Of a stretch of 35,430 bases of DNA, positions 24,962 to 32,451 are shown piece by piece (position 1 is the first letter of the stretch; each line of letters opens with the position of its first letter). The notes under the pieces were generated by a model. It worked only from the letters and a program-made list of their open reading frames with translations, was not told where the DNA came from and did not search any database. This DNA is from Paractinoplanes toevensis (GTDB lineage: Bacteria > Actinomycetota > Actinomycetes > Mycobacteriales > Micromonosporaceae). The stretch is from positions 1 through 35,430 of the forward strand of contig NZ_BOQN01000020.1 in the NCBI RefSeq assembly GCF_018332695.1. The letters run 5' to 3'. Both the position numbers and the translations under genes were made by a program.

Positions 24962-25441
24962 ATGAGCCTTGATCGTGTTGCCCGCCGGACCCTGCTCGTC
25001 ATCGTGACAGGCGTCCTGCTCGCCGGCGTCCTGGTGGCATCCTCCGCACCGGCCGGCCGGGCGGCGACCGCAGCGGGATTCGACGGATACAAGTGGACCG
25101 TGGTGTCGATCAGCCACGATGGCAAGACAACCACAGTTCCCGGGAAGTACTCGGTCTTCCTGCAGTTCACCCCGGACGGGCATTTCGGCGCTAACGAGCC
25201 CGTGAACTACCACAGCGGGGGCTACCGGGTGACGCCCGACGGCTTCACCACCAGTGGACTTGCCAGTACGTTGGCGGGCTATGCGGGTCACGATCGGGTC
25301 GTCCTGCTGGCGGTTTCCGCGATCTCGGCATTCGACAACGAGGCACCCGTGCCGGCCAGCGTCAGCGGCAACTCATTGACGGTCACGGCAGGCAGCTACA
25401 CCCTTGTGGCCGAGAGGGACGGCCGGCAGGCCGACTTCTGA
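24962..25441 (+). CDS. secreted META-like domain protein
   Basis: The 159-residue protein has a clear signal peptide: MSLDRVARRTLLVIV, a Val/Leu core and a cleavage-like ASSAPAGRAA near residue 35. The mature part begins with a strand, GYKWTVVSISHDGKTTTVPG, followed by LQFTPDGHFGANEPVNYHSG and TPDGFTTSGL, and ends SVSGNSLTVTAGSYTLVAE. The pattern W-x-V, then F-x-x-DG-x-x-x-x-N, then a small-residue turn is that of META/HslJ-like beta domains of secreted actinobacterial proteins. The mature chain has no Cys or catalytic residue set. It is monocistronic between the IS110 element and a convergent unknown gene. Its function is not known. Confidence 0.75.
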   Translation: MSLDRVARRTLLVIVTGVLLAGVLVASSAPAGRAATAAGFDGYKWTVVSISHDGKTTTVPGKYSVFLQFTPDGHFGANEPVNYHSGGYRVTPDGFTTSGLASTLAGYAGHDRVVLLAVSAISAFDNEAPVPASVSGNSLTVTAGSYTLVAERDGRQADF

Positions 25442-25644
25442 AGCAAGCCAGGCGAGCAGATCTGCCGCAACTAGCGCGCGCTGTGGGGAGCCGTAACCGC
25501 GTACCGCAGCGTCATACTGGTGCACCTCGCGGTCCTGGTGCAGCCCGCGTGAGACGGCGTCGGACCGGTAGCATCATCCGCGTCCCGTCGCTGTAGGCGG
25601 CGAGGCGGATTCGCCATAAGAAGTCCCCAGGCGTAATCCGAGGC

Positions 25645-26850
25645 TCAGCGCAGCTCGCGGGGCCTGACGGTCTCCTCGGTCTTGTAGAGGAAGTAGTACG
25701 GCTGCTTCTCGATGTCGCGCATCGCCTTGCGCCGCTCCTGGACGGCCTTCACCATGGGCGCCGCCGTGGCAGCGCCGATCACGGCGGCAGCACCCAACCA
25801 GGCATTAACCCCGGCGGCGAAACTGAGGCTGCCAAGTCCAGCGGCTGGGAACGCGGACTTGAGCGGGTCAACGACGCCGGCGGTGAACTTGCCGGTGAGC
25901 GCGCGTAAGGACGCATCCTGCTGGATGCGTTCCTCGATTTCGTCGAGTGCGGGTTGCACGTCTTGAATCCAGCGGGCATCTAGTGCAGCGCTGAACTCGG
26001 CGTCTTCGGGAGGGACGTCGACCCCCGAGGACAGACCGGAGACTGCCTTTCGGAATCTGCCTAGCGGTGCCCGAAGCTCCTGGCGGATGTCCAGAACCTC
26101 GGACATGTTCGCGAACGGGATGCTGGGGAGCCGGTCGATGAAGCCGGTTCCAGCCGCAGCATTCTTGCCGCGGGCCAATGTGGCTTCTGTCCTTGTGAAA
26201 TGTCCTGCATCGAGGCCCAGGCGGGCGAGGTCTCCGGTGCTGGCGTCGAACAATGGGTAGTTCTGCCCGCCCGCCAGCGAACGGCGGACAACGTCGACGT
26301 ATCTGCCGAGTAGGACGTCCGTGGGAAGGTCATCGAATTCCTCCTCGGCGTGGACCAGGGGCTCGAGTGTCAGAACGCCCTCCTGGATCGCAAGGATCAG
26401 TTCATCGCCACCGAGCTCTGAAATGTTTTTGCGAGCTGTCCCACGAAGGCCATCGAGGTCCTGGTCGAACCGGCGCAGAAGGGACGCCTTCTCCCGCCGC
26501 TGGGAAGGGTTCAGCTCATGACGGCTGGGGAAGGCGTCTAGGGCTTCACCGAGTTGGCGGGTGGATTCTGCAACCTCCCGCATCGCGTCACCGCCGTCGC
26601 GAACGGCGCGGTTCATCACTTCTCGAAATGTTTGCGGTGTCACCGAAACGACACCCATCGCAGCCACCAGGGCAAATAGGCGTGGGCTCGCCAGAGTCAC
26701 ATGGTCCGCGTACAGCAAAGCCGATCGGCAGATGGCCAGCTCCTGATCGAGCTCAGCTCCGCCGTGCCCGACGCCGAGTACAGCAACGATCTCCAGCTGG
26801 GGCGTCTTTGCAGCTGACGAGATCGGCCTACGTTTGGCGCGCTTAGCCAC
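25645..26850 (-). CDS. conserved protein of unknown function with C-terminal hydrophobic segment
   Basis: The GTG at 26850 has GGAGGG eight bases upstream and gives 401 residues; the longer frame to 26979 lacks support. The N-terminus is basic, then the strand LEIVAVLGVGHGG and a conserved-looking helix ELDQELAICRSALLYADHVTLASP. The middle is helical with Arg/Glu-rich coils (LNPSQRREKASLLRRFDQDL), followed by ELRAPLGRFRKAVSGL and PALDEIEERIQQ. Near the C-terminus is an Ala/Gly-rich apolar stretch (LGAAAVIGAATAAPMVKAV), and the end is QPYYFLYKTEE. The ALLYAD...SP and RxELxxPLxRFRxAV patterns recur, in my memory, in a widespread unnamed family. I know no function. Confidence 0.75.
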   Translation of the reverse strand: MAKRAKRRPISSAAKTPQLEIVAVLGVGHGGAELDQELAICRSALLYADHVTLASPRLFALVAAMGVVSVTPQTFREVMNRAVRDGGDAMREVAESTRQLGEALDAFPSRHELNPSQRREKASLLRRFDQDLDGLRGTARKNISELGGDELILAIQEGVLTLEPLVHAEEEFDDLPTDVLLGRYVDVVRRSLAGGQNYPLFDASTGDLARLGLDAGHFTRTEATLARGKNAAAGTGFIDRLPSIPFANMSEVLDIRQELRAPLGRFRKAVSGLSSGVDVPPEDAEFSAALDARWIQDVQPALDEIEERIQQDASLRALTGKFTAGVVDPLKSAFPAAGLGSLSFAAGVNAWLGAAAVIGAATAAPMVKAVQERRKAMRDIEKQPYYFLYKTEETVRPRELR

Positions 26851-27016
26851 TCGCGTTGCCCTCCATCGGCGGCCTGGTACAACCAACCGTCTTTCGTTCC
26901 GACATTCCCCGGCGATCGTATCGGTGCTAAGAGTAGTTCGAGCACGACACCGCGGTCGAGCAGGGAAGATTGGCGTCATCGGCTCGTCAACCGACGTGCT
27001 CTTTTGCCGCTGATGG

Positions 27017-27061
27017 CGCGCGACTGCCAGTAGCCCAGCGTTACGCGCTGGTGGTCGCGCG
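27017..27061 (-). terminator. hairpin downstream of the ComJ-like gene
   Basis: Nested inverted repeats (CGCGCGAC 27017-27024 with GTCGCGCG 27054-27061; CCAGCG 27035-27040 with CGCTGG 27046-27051) lie about 28 bp past the stop of the minus-strand gene. No U-run follows, as is common in high-GC actinobacteria. Confidence 0.45.
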
Positions 27062-27088
27062 ATGTCGAGGTGCCTTCCGTTTCCTTAG

Positions 27089-27574
27089 TTACGTCGACGG
27101 CGGCAGCCACCGTTTCACCACTACTTGGGCCGTGGCCGCAGCCGGCCATATCTGCACCCGCAGTCGCTCCATAGTCTCGGGGTCTTCATCCGAATCGATG
27201 TCAACCTCGTATGCTCGATCGAGATTGGCCTGGCAGATACGCATTCGCAGCCACCCAGGCTCCACCGCAAAACGCTGGGCGTCAGGCTCGTAGTCGGTGC
27301 ATCCCATCACCACCAGTCTCCCCGAGGTACAGCGAATGCTCGCTTCCGCTACATGATCGAACTCGGTGCTGTCATCGGCTGGCGAGCCATCTAGCACCTC
27401 TACGCTGACAGCGACGTTGACGTTCACCGTCGTGCCGATCGCCACCGCGTCTTCGGTCACCACCAGCCGATCAGCCACCGCTTGGCCAGTCCACTGGTCG
27501 GCAAAGTCAGGCTGGGAGCCTTCGTTGAATGTGTGGATCTGGTGGTAGTCCGCGAACAAGGTCAATTCAGCCAC
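27089..27574 (-). CDS. small beta-rich protein, weakly ComJ-like
   Basis: I take the GTG at 27574 (VAELTLFADYHQIHTFNE) for a 161-residue product; the frame continues upstream to a GTG at 27631 and neither has a good ribosome binding site. The sequence alternates strands: FADYHQIHTF, DQWTGQAVADRLVV, NVNVAVSVEVLDG, EFDHVAEASI, RLVVMGCTDY, and a final strand before KRWLPP. The order of Y-H-Q, W-T and the repeated Val strands faintly recalls ComJ (Nin), the inhibitor of the NucA nuclease, but no identity can be claimed. Soluble, no signal peptide. Repeat copy A lies about 160 bp upstream of its start. Confidence 0.6.
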   Translation of the reverse strand: MAELTLFADYHQIHTFNEGSQPDFADQWTGQAVADRLVVTEDAVAIGTTVNVNVAVSVEVLDGSPADDSTEFDHVAEASIRCTSGRLVVMGCTDYEPDAQRFAVEPGWLRMRICQANLDRAYEVDIDSDEDPETMERLRVQIWPAAATAQVVVKRWLPPST

Positions 27575-27736
27575 CCTGCCATCATGGCTGGCGCTGGTCA
27601 CGTTGCGCTGCTCGCGTGGCCGAGTCGACACGCAGGCGTGATATCACAAGGGTGGCGTTGTCATGGCGAGCTTTGCGGTATCAACCAGTCGCGAGCGGGC
27701 TGAGTGGGTACCCGAAGATGCCTACCGCGACGCACG

Positions 27737-27889
27737 GATTTGCCGCCGATAATGCTCGGTTCCGAGGTAGTAGACGTGACGGGTGGCAGCTCTTGGTGGG
27801 GAGGGCCGGCGAGCGGTTGCGGGTACAACGCTCGCCGGCGGGATCAAGAGTACGAGGCGGGGAGTCCGATACCGACGAGAGCGTCCGGG
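27737..27889 (-). repeat. dispersed repeat, copy A (153 bp)
   Basis: It shares with copies B (30319-30470) and C (32668-32818) an end block TGCCGCCGATAATG, a variable middle, and a second block with GCGGTTGCGGGTACA and a GATCAA...TACGAGGC stretch. Over 27801-27880 it matches copy C at about 71 of 80 positions. It carries a perfect hairpin: GCCGGCGAGCG at 27805-27815 and CGCTCGCCGGC at 27829-27839. It lies upstream of the minus-strand gene starting at 27574. The strand given is the one favoured by pairing. Confidence 0.75.
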
Positions 27890-27992
27890 TGAGTGCCATG
27901 CTTCCAGCAGCAATCGGCGCATGCCTGAGGCGGGCCGGTCGTCGACGTCGTCGTCCAGGCGACGCGAACTGCCGAAATGCTGGGGCAGCAGT

Positions 27993-28364
27993 TCACCGGC
28001 CGGTTCGTCGAGAGCTGGGTCGCCGACCGCTGCGCGGAGGCCCAGAACTGCGGGGTCGGGTCGGCTGATCAGCCGGTCCGTCGACGGCGCCGGGGCTGGA
28101 GAACGACACCGCAGGCGCTGCAGGACGGGAAGACTTCGGTGGTGGCCATTGCGCCGCCGTGATCTGGGCGCCGGTGACCGGCAGGGTGGGCGAGATCTGG
28201 TCGAGCAAGCGCTGCGCCACAGTGGCGTCGATCTGCAGGTCAGCGCTGATGCGGACATCGGCCGCGGTCGCCAGGTCTACGACGTCGTCGCTGGTGAACG
28301 CATCGGTTCCGAGAGTACTCAGCCGCCGCGCGAACTCCTGGACGTTGATCATGTGCAGCCTCAT
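27993..28364 (-). pseudogene. possible degraded gene, second ORF of a pair
   Basis: The first 65 or so residues (MRLHMINVQEFARRLSTL, then DVVDLATAADVRISADLQ and RLLDQISPTLPVTGAQ) look like a real helical protein. The remainder is Pro/Arg/Ser-rich and out of character, as after a frameshift. A protein-like stretch (LRAAVGDPALDEPAGELLPQ) continues in another frame below 28090. The ATG overlaps the stop of the upstream ORF in an ATGA junction. I read it as a decayed gene of unknown function. Confidence 0.35.
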
Positions 28365-28636
28365 CGTCGGATTGTTTGTTGATTCACCGTAACCCTCGCA
28401 TCCGGTCGGCGGTTCCTGCGCCCACCGTGCGGGCCACTGCGGCCAACGGCCCTTCCAGCGAGCTGCGCCCGCCGTGCGGCGGTGGGTAGATCTTCGGTGA
28501 GCCAATCGCGCGGGAAGACCAGCAGGGCTGTCACCCTGTGTGCTGCCCCACTCTGCTCGCGACGCACGGAGTAGCCGAGTTGAGTGCTCTCGATCATGCC
28601 GTTGTAGCCTTGGGCCCCTGGCAATAGCTCCTTCAT
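28361..28636 (-). CDS. possible small ORF, first of a coupled pair
   Basis: A 91-codon frame begins MKELLPGAQGYNGMIEST and continues YSVRREQSGAAHRVTALLVF, which looks protein-like; the last 30 residues are basic and may be degraded. An internal ATG at 28597 with AAGG upstream is an alternative start. The stop overlaps the next start as ATGA, which is the best support for a real pair. No family is recognised, and it could be a remnant. Confidence 0.3.
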   Translation of the reverse strand: MKELLPGAQGYNGMIESTQLGYSVRREQSGAAHRVTALLVFPRDWLTEDLPTAARRAQLAGRAVGRSGPHGGRRNRRPDARVTVNQQTIRR

Positions 28637-28699
28637 CGATCAGGGCAACGGCATTTGAGCTGGCAAATTGTTAGATCCGGTTAAATGCTCCAAAATGAT

Positions 28700-29242
28700 T
28701 TACCAAGTAGAGTCGGCAAGTAACGAACTACCGCTTTCAAGATTCCAGATTTCTGCCTGACCCCAAACCCGTGCCGCGAATTGCGCAATTTCGGCTCCGG
28801 TTTCATAGCTCCACGCAGCCGGAGAGTTCTGGCTTTTGACCCTCGCCACGAGGACATACTCCCGGACTTCTTTGGCGAGGAGCGCCGAAGGCGCATCTGC
28901 GGGGAACAGCAGGTTTGCATCAAACCATGAAATTCCGTTCTGATGCCAAGCTCCGGCATAGAGCGGGAATTCTGTTCTTAGTTCCCGGAAGTCGCCTACC
29001 TGCCATTCTGAGATGGACTTACTAAGATCATCACGGCAGCGTTCCACCCAACGCTTCACCTGACGGACTTCAGGAACTCCATTCCAAGCCATAGATAGCC
29101 ATGGCACGGAGACTAGGAACCCGGACGGCGGCAAGGGCCTGCCATGGAGTTGGTGTTTCGTCGCCGTGATCCCGTCTGGCTGGAGCCCGCCGAGAAGTTC
29201 CCTGGAGAGCGCCAGATGCGCCCCATCCTCATCCGTCACCAT
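28700..29242 (-). CDS. protein of unknown function (180 aa), lower GC
   Basis: The ATG at 29242 (MVTDEDGAHLALSRELLGG) is preceded by AAGGAG, although only two bases away. The 180-residue product has no signal peptide or membrane helix. It shows PLPPSGFLVSVPWLSM, then WVERCRDDLSKSISEWQVGDF, WHQNGISWFDANLLFPADAP and EVREYVLVARVKSQ, so a mixed alpha/beta, Trp-rich protein. Its base composition is lower in GC than the transfer operon, consistent with recent acquisition. It is divergent from the next gene across about 90 bp, so the two may share regulation. No domain was recognised. Confidence 0.65.
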   Translation of the reverse strand: MVTDEDGAHLALSRELLGGLQPDGITATKHQLHGRPLPPSGFLVSVPWLSMAWNGVPEVRQVKRWVERCRDDLSKSISEWQVGDFRELRTEFPLYAGAWHQNGISWFDANLLFPADAPSALLAKEVREYVLVARVKSQNSPAAWSYETGAEIAQFAARVWGQAEIWNLESGSSLLADSTW

Positions 29243-29334
29243 AACTCCTTCGGGGTTACCCGGATGCCTCACGCCGTGCACCCCAGCCAAGAAATAGTGC
29301 TGCCACCATGGAGCATGCCACTACCATAGGTGCC

Positions 29335-29997
29335 ATGGAAGCTGATGATCTATTTCTCGACACGCTTGAGGATTTACGCCGGCGCTGTGACCTTAGGGCT
29401 TCCGAGTACGACATGGTACAGGTCGCCGGACTAGTTCGAAGGTTGCTCTTCGATGGACTGCCGCTTTGGGTGGAAGCCAATAGGACTCATCGCGAGAAGC
29501 CAGTTTACGAGTGGAGTCGAATCCGAGTTTCGGTTGGCGGTGACGAAGGCCAGCATTCGGCCTGGGTGTCGATGCAATGGTTGGACCCGATGCTGAACGA
29601 CCTACTCTTACGGAAGCGACTTCCTCCGGATGAGGGTATCGCAGAGCTCCCAGCGCCTCGAACAGGAAATATCAACAATTTCTCTCAGTACGAGGTCATC
29701 GTTAAAGACGGCCAAGGTGTCACTGTTAGCGAACTAATCACCCATTACGCTAATCGTGAGGGTGGGGTTCACTACGACTCCAAACCGCCTAAGTCGCAAA
29801 TTCTAGGCAGCCTTCTGCGCGGCCAAGATTTGGCTCTGCGTCTCACCGTTCTAGCGATCGGCCGGATCGCACATCGCGCTCTGGAGCCGTTGGCTGCCAG
29901 GATCGCCCTATCCCGGAATCCTCATCCGTATGGCATCGCGGATGACTTCATAATGAATCTAGTTAGACAGGGTGATGAAGAGCCGGGCCAGGATTGA
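29335..29997 (+). CDS. protein of unknown function (220 aa), lower GC
   Basis: I prefer the ATG at 29335 (MEADDLFLDTLEDLRRRCDL), which has AGG upstream, over the ATG at 29308. The product has 220 residues. The first half is helical with VQVAGLVRRLLFDGLPLWVE, followed by VYEWSRIRVSVGG and SAWVSMQWLDPMLND. The middle has NNFSQYEVIVKDGQGVTVSE and ITHYANREGGVHYD, and the end is helical again. Short His-rich turns (THYANREGGVHYD) could be catalytic or metal-binding, but no family is recognised. GC is visibly low and codon use differs from the operon, suggesting transfer. It is divergent from the 180-residue unknown. Confidence 0.65.
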   Translation: MEADDLFLDTLEDLRRRCDLRASEYDMVQVAGLVRRLLFDGLPLWVEANRTHREKPVYEWSRIRVSVGGDEGQHSAWVSMQWLDPMLNDLLLRKRLPPDEGIAELPAPRTGNINNFSQYEVIVKDGQGVTVSELITHYANREGGVHYDSKPPKSQILGSLLRGQDLALRLTVLAIGRIAHRALEPLAARIALSRNPHPYGIADDFIMNLVRQGDEEPGQD

Positions 29998-30054
29998 TTT
30001 GGAACACGCTCTCATGCCGCTGTCCGGGCGCGCTGGCCCCCGCTCGTAAGTTCG

Positions 30055-30171
30055 TCACTTAATGTCGGAGAGTGGGTGGAGCTGGGGCTGGGCGCCCAGG
30101 TGGCCGTTGATCAGTCCGCCCTCGCCGCAGATGTCGGCGTACAGGCTGCCGAGCTTGTGTGCCGTGCAAGG
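30055..30171 (-). pseudogene. C-terminal remnant of a lost gene
   Basis: A minus-strand frame ending at 30055 encodes a protein-like tail (HKLGSLYADICGEGGLINGH, ending SDIK). Upstream of it the frame soon enters a large palindrome and has no start or ribosome binding site. I read it as the stump of a gene whose front has been removed. The parent family is not identified. Confidence 0.3.
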
Positions 30172-30200
30172 TTCAGGCGTGGGTGACGGACGTTTCGTGT

Positions 30201-30237
30201 ATTGAGGTGCGGTCACCCGTGGTGACCGCACCTCAAT
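30201..30237. terminator. perfect 17-bp-arm palindrome, possible bidirectional terminator
   Basis: ATTGAGGTGCGGTCACC at 30201-30217 and its exact reverse complement at 30221-30237 are separated by only three bases (CGT). There is no T-run on either side. Such stable hairpins often terminate transcription in high-GC actinobacteria, and the site lies between a gene stump and repeat copy B. It could also be a recombination or IS-end relic. Confidence 0.55.
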
Positions 30238-30318
30238 CAACCGGCCGAAGCTTAAGGCCGCCAAAAGAGGGATCGAACGGCCCGCATCGGGCGTGCAGAT
30301 TCTGACGGCCGGTGCACT

Positions 30319-30470
30319 GATCTGCCGCCGATAATGCGCGGTGACCAGGCTGCGCCCCTCGTGTCGACGGCTCCGGCGTGGTACGCCGACGGGCGGTTGC
30401 GGGTACAGCGCCCGCCGACGCGATCAAAGGGTACGAGGCCGTGAGTCCAGGAACGGCGAGAGTGTCCGGA
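30319..30470 (-). repeat. dispersed repeat, copy B (152 bp)
   Basis: It is the same family as copies A and C, with the TGCCGCCGATAATGCGCGG end block and a GCGGTTGCGGGTACAGCG block. The hairpin arms are GCCGACGGGCG (30385-30395) and CGCCCGCCGAC (30409-30419). Compared with copy A, one A-T pair has become G-C. Two mismatches become G-U pairs if the RNA is read from the minus strand. It lies about 150 bp upstream of the minus-strand gene stump and directly before the second IS110 element. Confidence 0.75.
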
Positions 30471-30479
30471 TCTCATAGG

Positions 30480-30705
30480 TTCTTGTCAGCCTGCTCCAGC
30501 AGGATGGCTCCGGTAGCGGCCGGCGGGTCAGCACTCTTCGGATCTGACCCTGGTGAGGTCTTGCGGCAGACCGTGCGCCCGCTGGTCGTGAGGAGATGCA
30601 ACAGCTGATGGGATGACGGGCCCCGACGCTCAGCGCCGGTGAGCACTGCACTATGAGATCGCTGACGTCTCCTCCGCGCTGCCACGCACGCCGACAGGGG
30701 AGGAA
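30480..30705 (+). ncRNA. candidate IS110 bridge RNA region, second element
   Basis: The non-coding segment before the transposase has clear stems: CCTGCT/AGCAGG at 30491-30504, and GGGTCAG/CTGACCC (30526-30532 with 30545-30551) around a 12-base loop. This is where IS110-group elements carry their bridge RNA. The exact transcript ends and guide loops are not determined. Confidence 0.4.
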
Positions 30706-30710
30706 GCATC

Positions 30711-31955
30711 TTGGACGAGGCGATCTGGATCGGTGACGACTGGGCCGAGGACCACCACGACATCGAAATTGAGAACGACAACGGCCGACGGTTGGCTCGA
30801 GCCCGGCTGCCCGAAGGTCTTGACGGCATCACCCGGCTGCACGCACTGATCGCCGAGGCGATGCCGGCATGGTGGGCCGAGCTCGACCCGGCGCAGGCCG
30901 CCAGCCGGGTCCGTATCGGTATCGAAAGTGACCGCGGCGCCTGGGTGCAGGCGCTGCGCAGCGCCGGCTACCGCGTTTATGCAATCAACCCGATGTCGTC
31001 GGCCCGGTACCGGGAACGGCACTCCACCTCCGGCGCCAAGTCCGATCCCGGCGACGCCCACGTTCTGGCCGAGATCGTCCGCCTGGACCATACCCACCAC
31101 CGCGAGGTGGCCGGAGATAGTCCCGCTGCCGAAGCGGTCAAGCTGCTCGCCCGGGCGCATCAGAACCTGATCTGGGACCGCACCCGCCAAGTGCTGCGCC
31201 TGCGCGCGGTGTTACGGGAGTTCTTCCCCGCCGCCCTGCAGGCCTTCGAGGACCTCGCCGCCGGCGAGGCGCTCGAGTTATTGGACCGGGCACCCGATCC
31301 GGATCGGGCCGCCCGGCTCAATCGGTTGACCGTGGTGGCCGCGCTGCGTCGCGCCGGTCGCCGTGACCTCGACGCCAAGGCCGACAAGATCCGGCAGATC
31401 CTGCGCCAGGACCAGCTGCGCCAGCCCGGACCGGTGCAGCGCGCCTATGCGGCGATCGTGTCCAGCCAGGTTCAGCTGATCAACATTTTGAACGTCGAGA
31501 TCGGCGAACTCGGGCAGGTGGTGGCCGAGCATTTTGGCCGGCACCGGGACGCTGAACGCTACCTGAGCCTGCCCGGCCTGGGACCAGTGCTCGGCGCCCG
31601 GGTTCTCGGCGAATTCGGCGACGACCCGCACCGCTACATCGACGGCAAAGCCCGCCGTAATTACGCCGGCACCTCCCCGATCACCCGGGCCTCGGGCAGT
31701 CGACGGGTTGTGTTGGCCCGCTACGCCCGCAACCGGCGCCTCGCGGATGCCGTGCACCAATGGGCGTTCTGCGCCATGCGCGGCTCACCCGGCGCCCGCG
31801 CCTACTACCAGGCCCTACGCCAACGCGGCACCGGCCACCAAGCCGCTCTGCGTCAGCTCAGCAACCGCCTCGTCGGGATTCTGCACGGCTGCCTCAAAAC
31901 CGAAACCGCCTACAACGAAGCCACCGCCTGGGCCCATCTTCAGCCCGCCACTTGA
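30711..31955 (+). CDS. IS110-family transposase
   Basis: It starts at a TTG preceded by GGGGAGG and gives 414 residues. The DEDD RuvC-like domain shows WIGDDWAEDHHDIEI, IGIESDRGAWVQAL, AINPMSSARYRERHS and KSDPGDAHVLAEIVR with its acidic residues. A helical middle part (LNRLTVVAALRRAGRRDLDA) leads to the Transposase_20 domain with YLSLPGLGPVLGARVLGEFG, YAGTSPITRASGSRR and the family serine, then LADAVHQWAF and a His-rich C-terminus. It looks complete. It differs clearly from the first IS110 transposase, so the two are separate insertions. Confidence 0.92.
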   Translation: MDEAIWIGDDWAEDHHDIEIENDNGRRLARARLPEGLDGITRLHALIAEAMPAWWAELDPAQAASRVRIGIESDRGAWVQALRSAGYRVYAINPMSSARYRERHSTSGAKSDPGDAHVLAEIVRLDHTHHREVAGDSPAAEAVKLLARAHQNLIWDRTRQVLRLRAVLREFFPAALQAFEDLAAGEALELLDRAPDPDRAARLNRLTVVAALRRAGRRDLDAKADKIRQILRQDQLRQPGPVQRAYAAIVSSQVQLINILNVEIGELGQVVAEHFGRHRDAERYLSLPGLGPVLGARVLGEFGDDPHRYIDGKARRNYAGTSPITRASGSRRVVLARYARNRRLADAVHQWAFCAMRGSPGARAYYQALRQRGTGHQAALRQLSNRLVGILHGCLKTETAYNEATAWAHLQPAT

Positions 31956-32022
31956 CTTTGAAGAACATGGGATGTCTGCCGCGCTTCTAGGGAGCAACCA
32001 AGGGGGCGCAGGTCGGACCTCT

Positions 32023-32451
32023 TTAGACAGCCCGCAATCGATCGAGCGCGGCCACCCAGGCTGCCTCGTAAAGCGTTCGGGACACTTTGAACCACCTCGC
32101 GTAGATATCTTGACCTCGGTGCTCGTCGTGTTCCCCGTCGCCTTCGGCTACGAAGATCTGATCTTCCGACTGCCAGATCATGATCTTCCAGCCTTGGTCC
32201 GAGTCCCAGTACGGCTTCGTGAGTGTTCCGCAGGGGATATCCGCAACGGTCCAAGCGCGGATCTCGCCTACCGGTTTGCTCCACCACGACCAACAGACCC
32301 TGATCGCGAGCGATGGGACCCTGTAGGCCAGGTTGAGCGACTCCGCCCCGATTTTCCCGTCACTCGTGAGTTCGACGGCGAAATCGTGGGCATCGGGGAA
32401 GTCGTCCGGGTGGGTCTCGCTCGGGCCGGTGGCGGAGTTTTCGATCATCAT
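32023..32451 (-). CDS. protein of unknown function (142 aa)
   Basis: From the ATG at 32451 (MMIENSATGPSETHPDD) the product has 142 residues; the frame runs on upstream without support. It reads DAHDFAVELTSDGKIGAESL, RVCWSWWSKPVGEIRAWTVA, then WDSDQGWKIMIWQSEDQIFV and a C-terminal helix YEAAWVAALDRL. It is Trp-rich and acidic, with alternating strands and no membrane segment. The ribosome binding site is weak. Repeat copy C lies about 217 bp upstream of its start on the same strand, as copy A does for the ComJ-like gene. No family was recognised. Confidence 0.6.
   Translation of the reverse strand: MMIENSATGPSETHPDDFPDAHDFAVELTSDGKIGAESLNLAYRVPSLAIRVCWSWWSKPVGEIRAWTVADIPCGTLTKPYWDSDQGWKIMIWQSEDQIFVAEGDGEHDEHRGQDIYARWFKVSRTLYEAAWVAALDRLRAV

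Larger units (their letters stand above)
30480..31985 (+). mobile_element. IS110-family insertion sequence, second copy (limits approximate)
   Basis: It consists of a structured 5' non-coding segment of about 220 bp, an intact transposase gene and a short 3' tail. It begins immediately after repeat copy B and ends shortly before a minus-strand unknown gene. Exact ends cannot be seen. Confidence 0.55.

Noticed and set aside
27722..28382. Plus-strand open frames over repeat copy A and the decayed gene pair
   Set aside because: Arg/Gly-rich shadow composition and no supported start.
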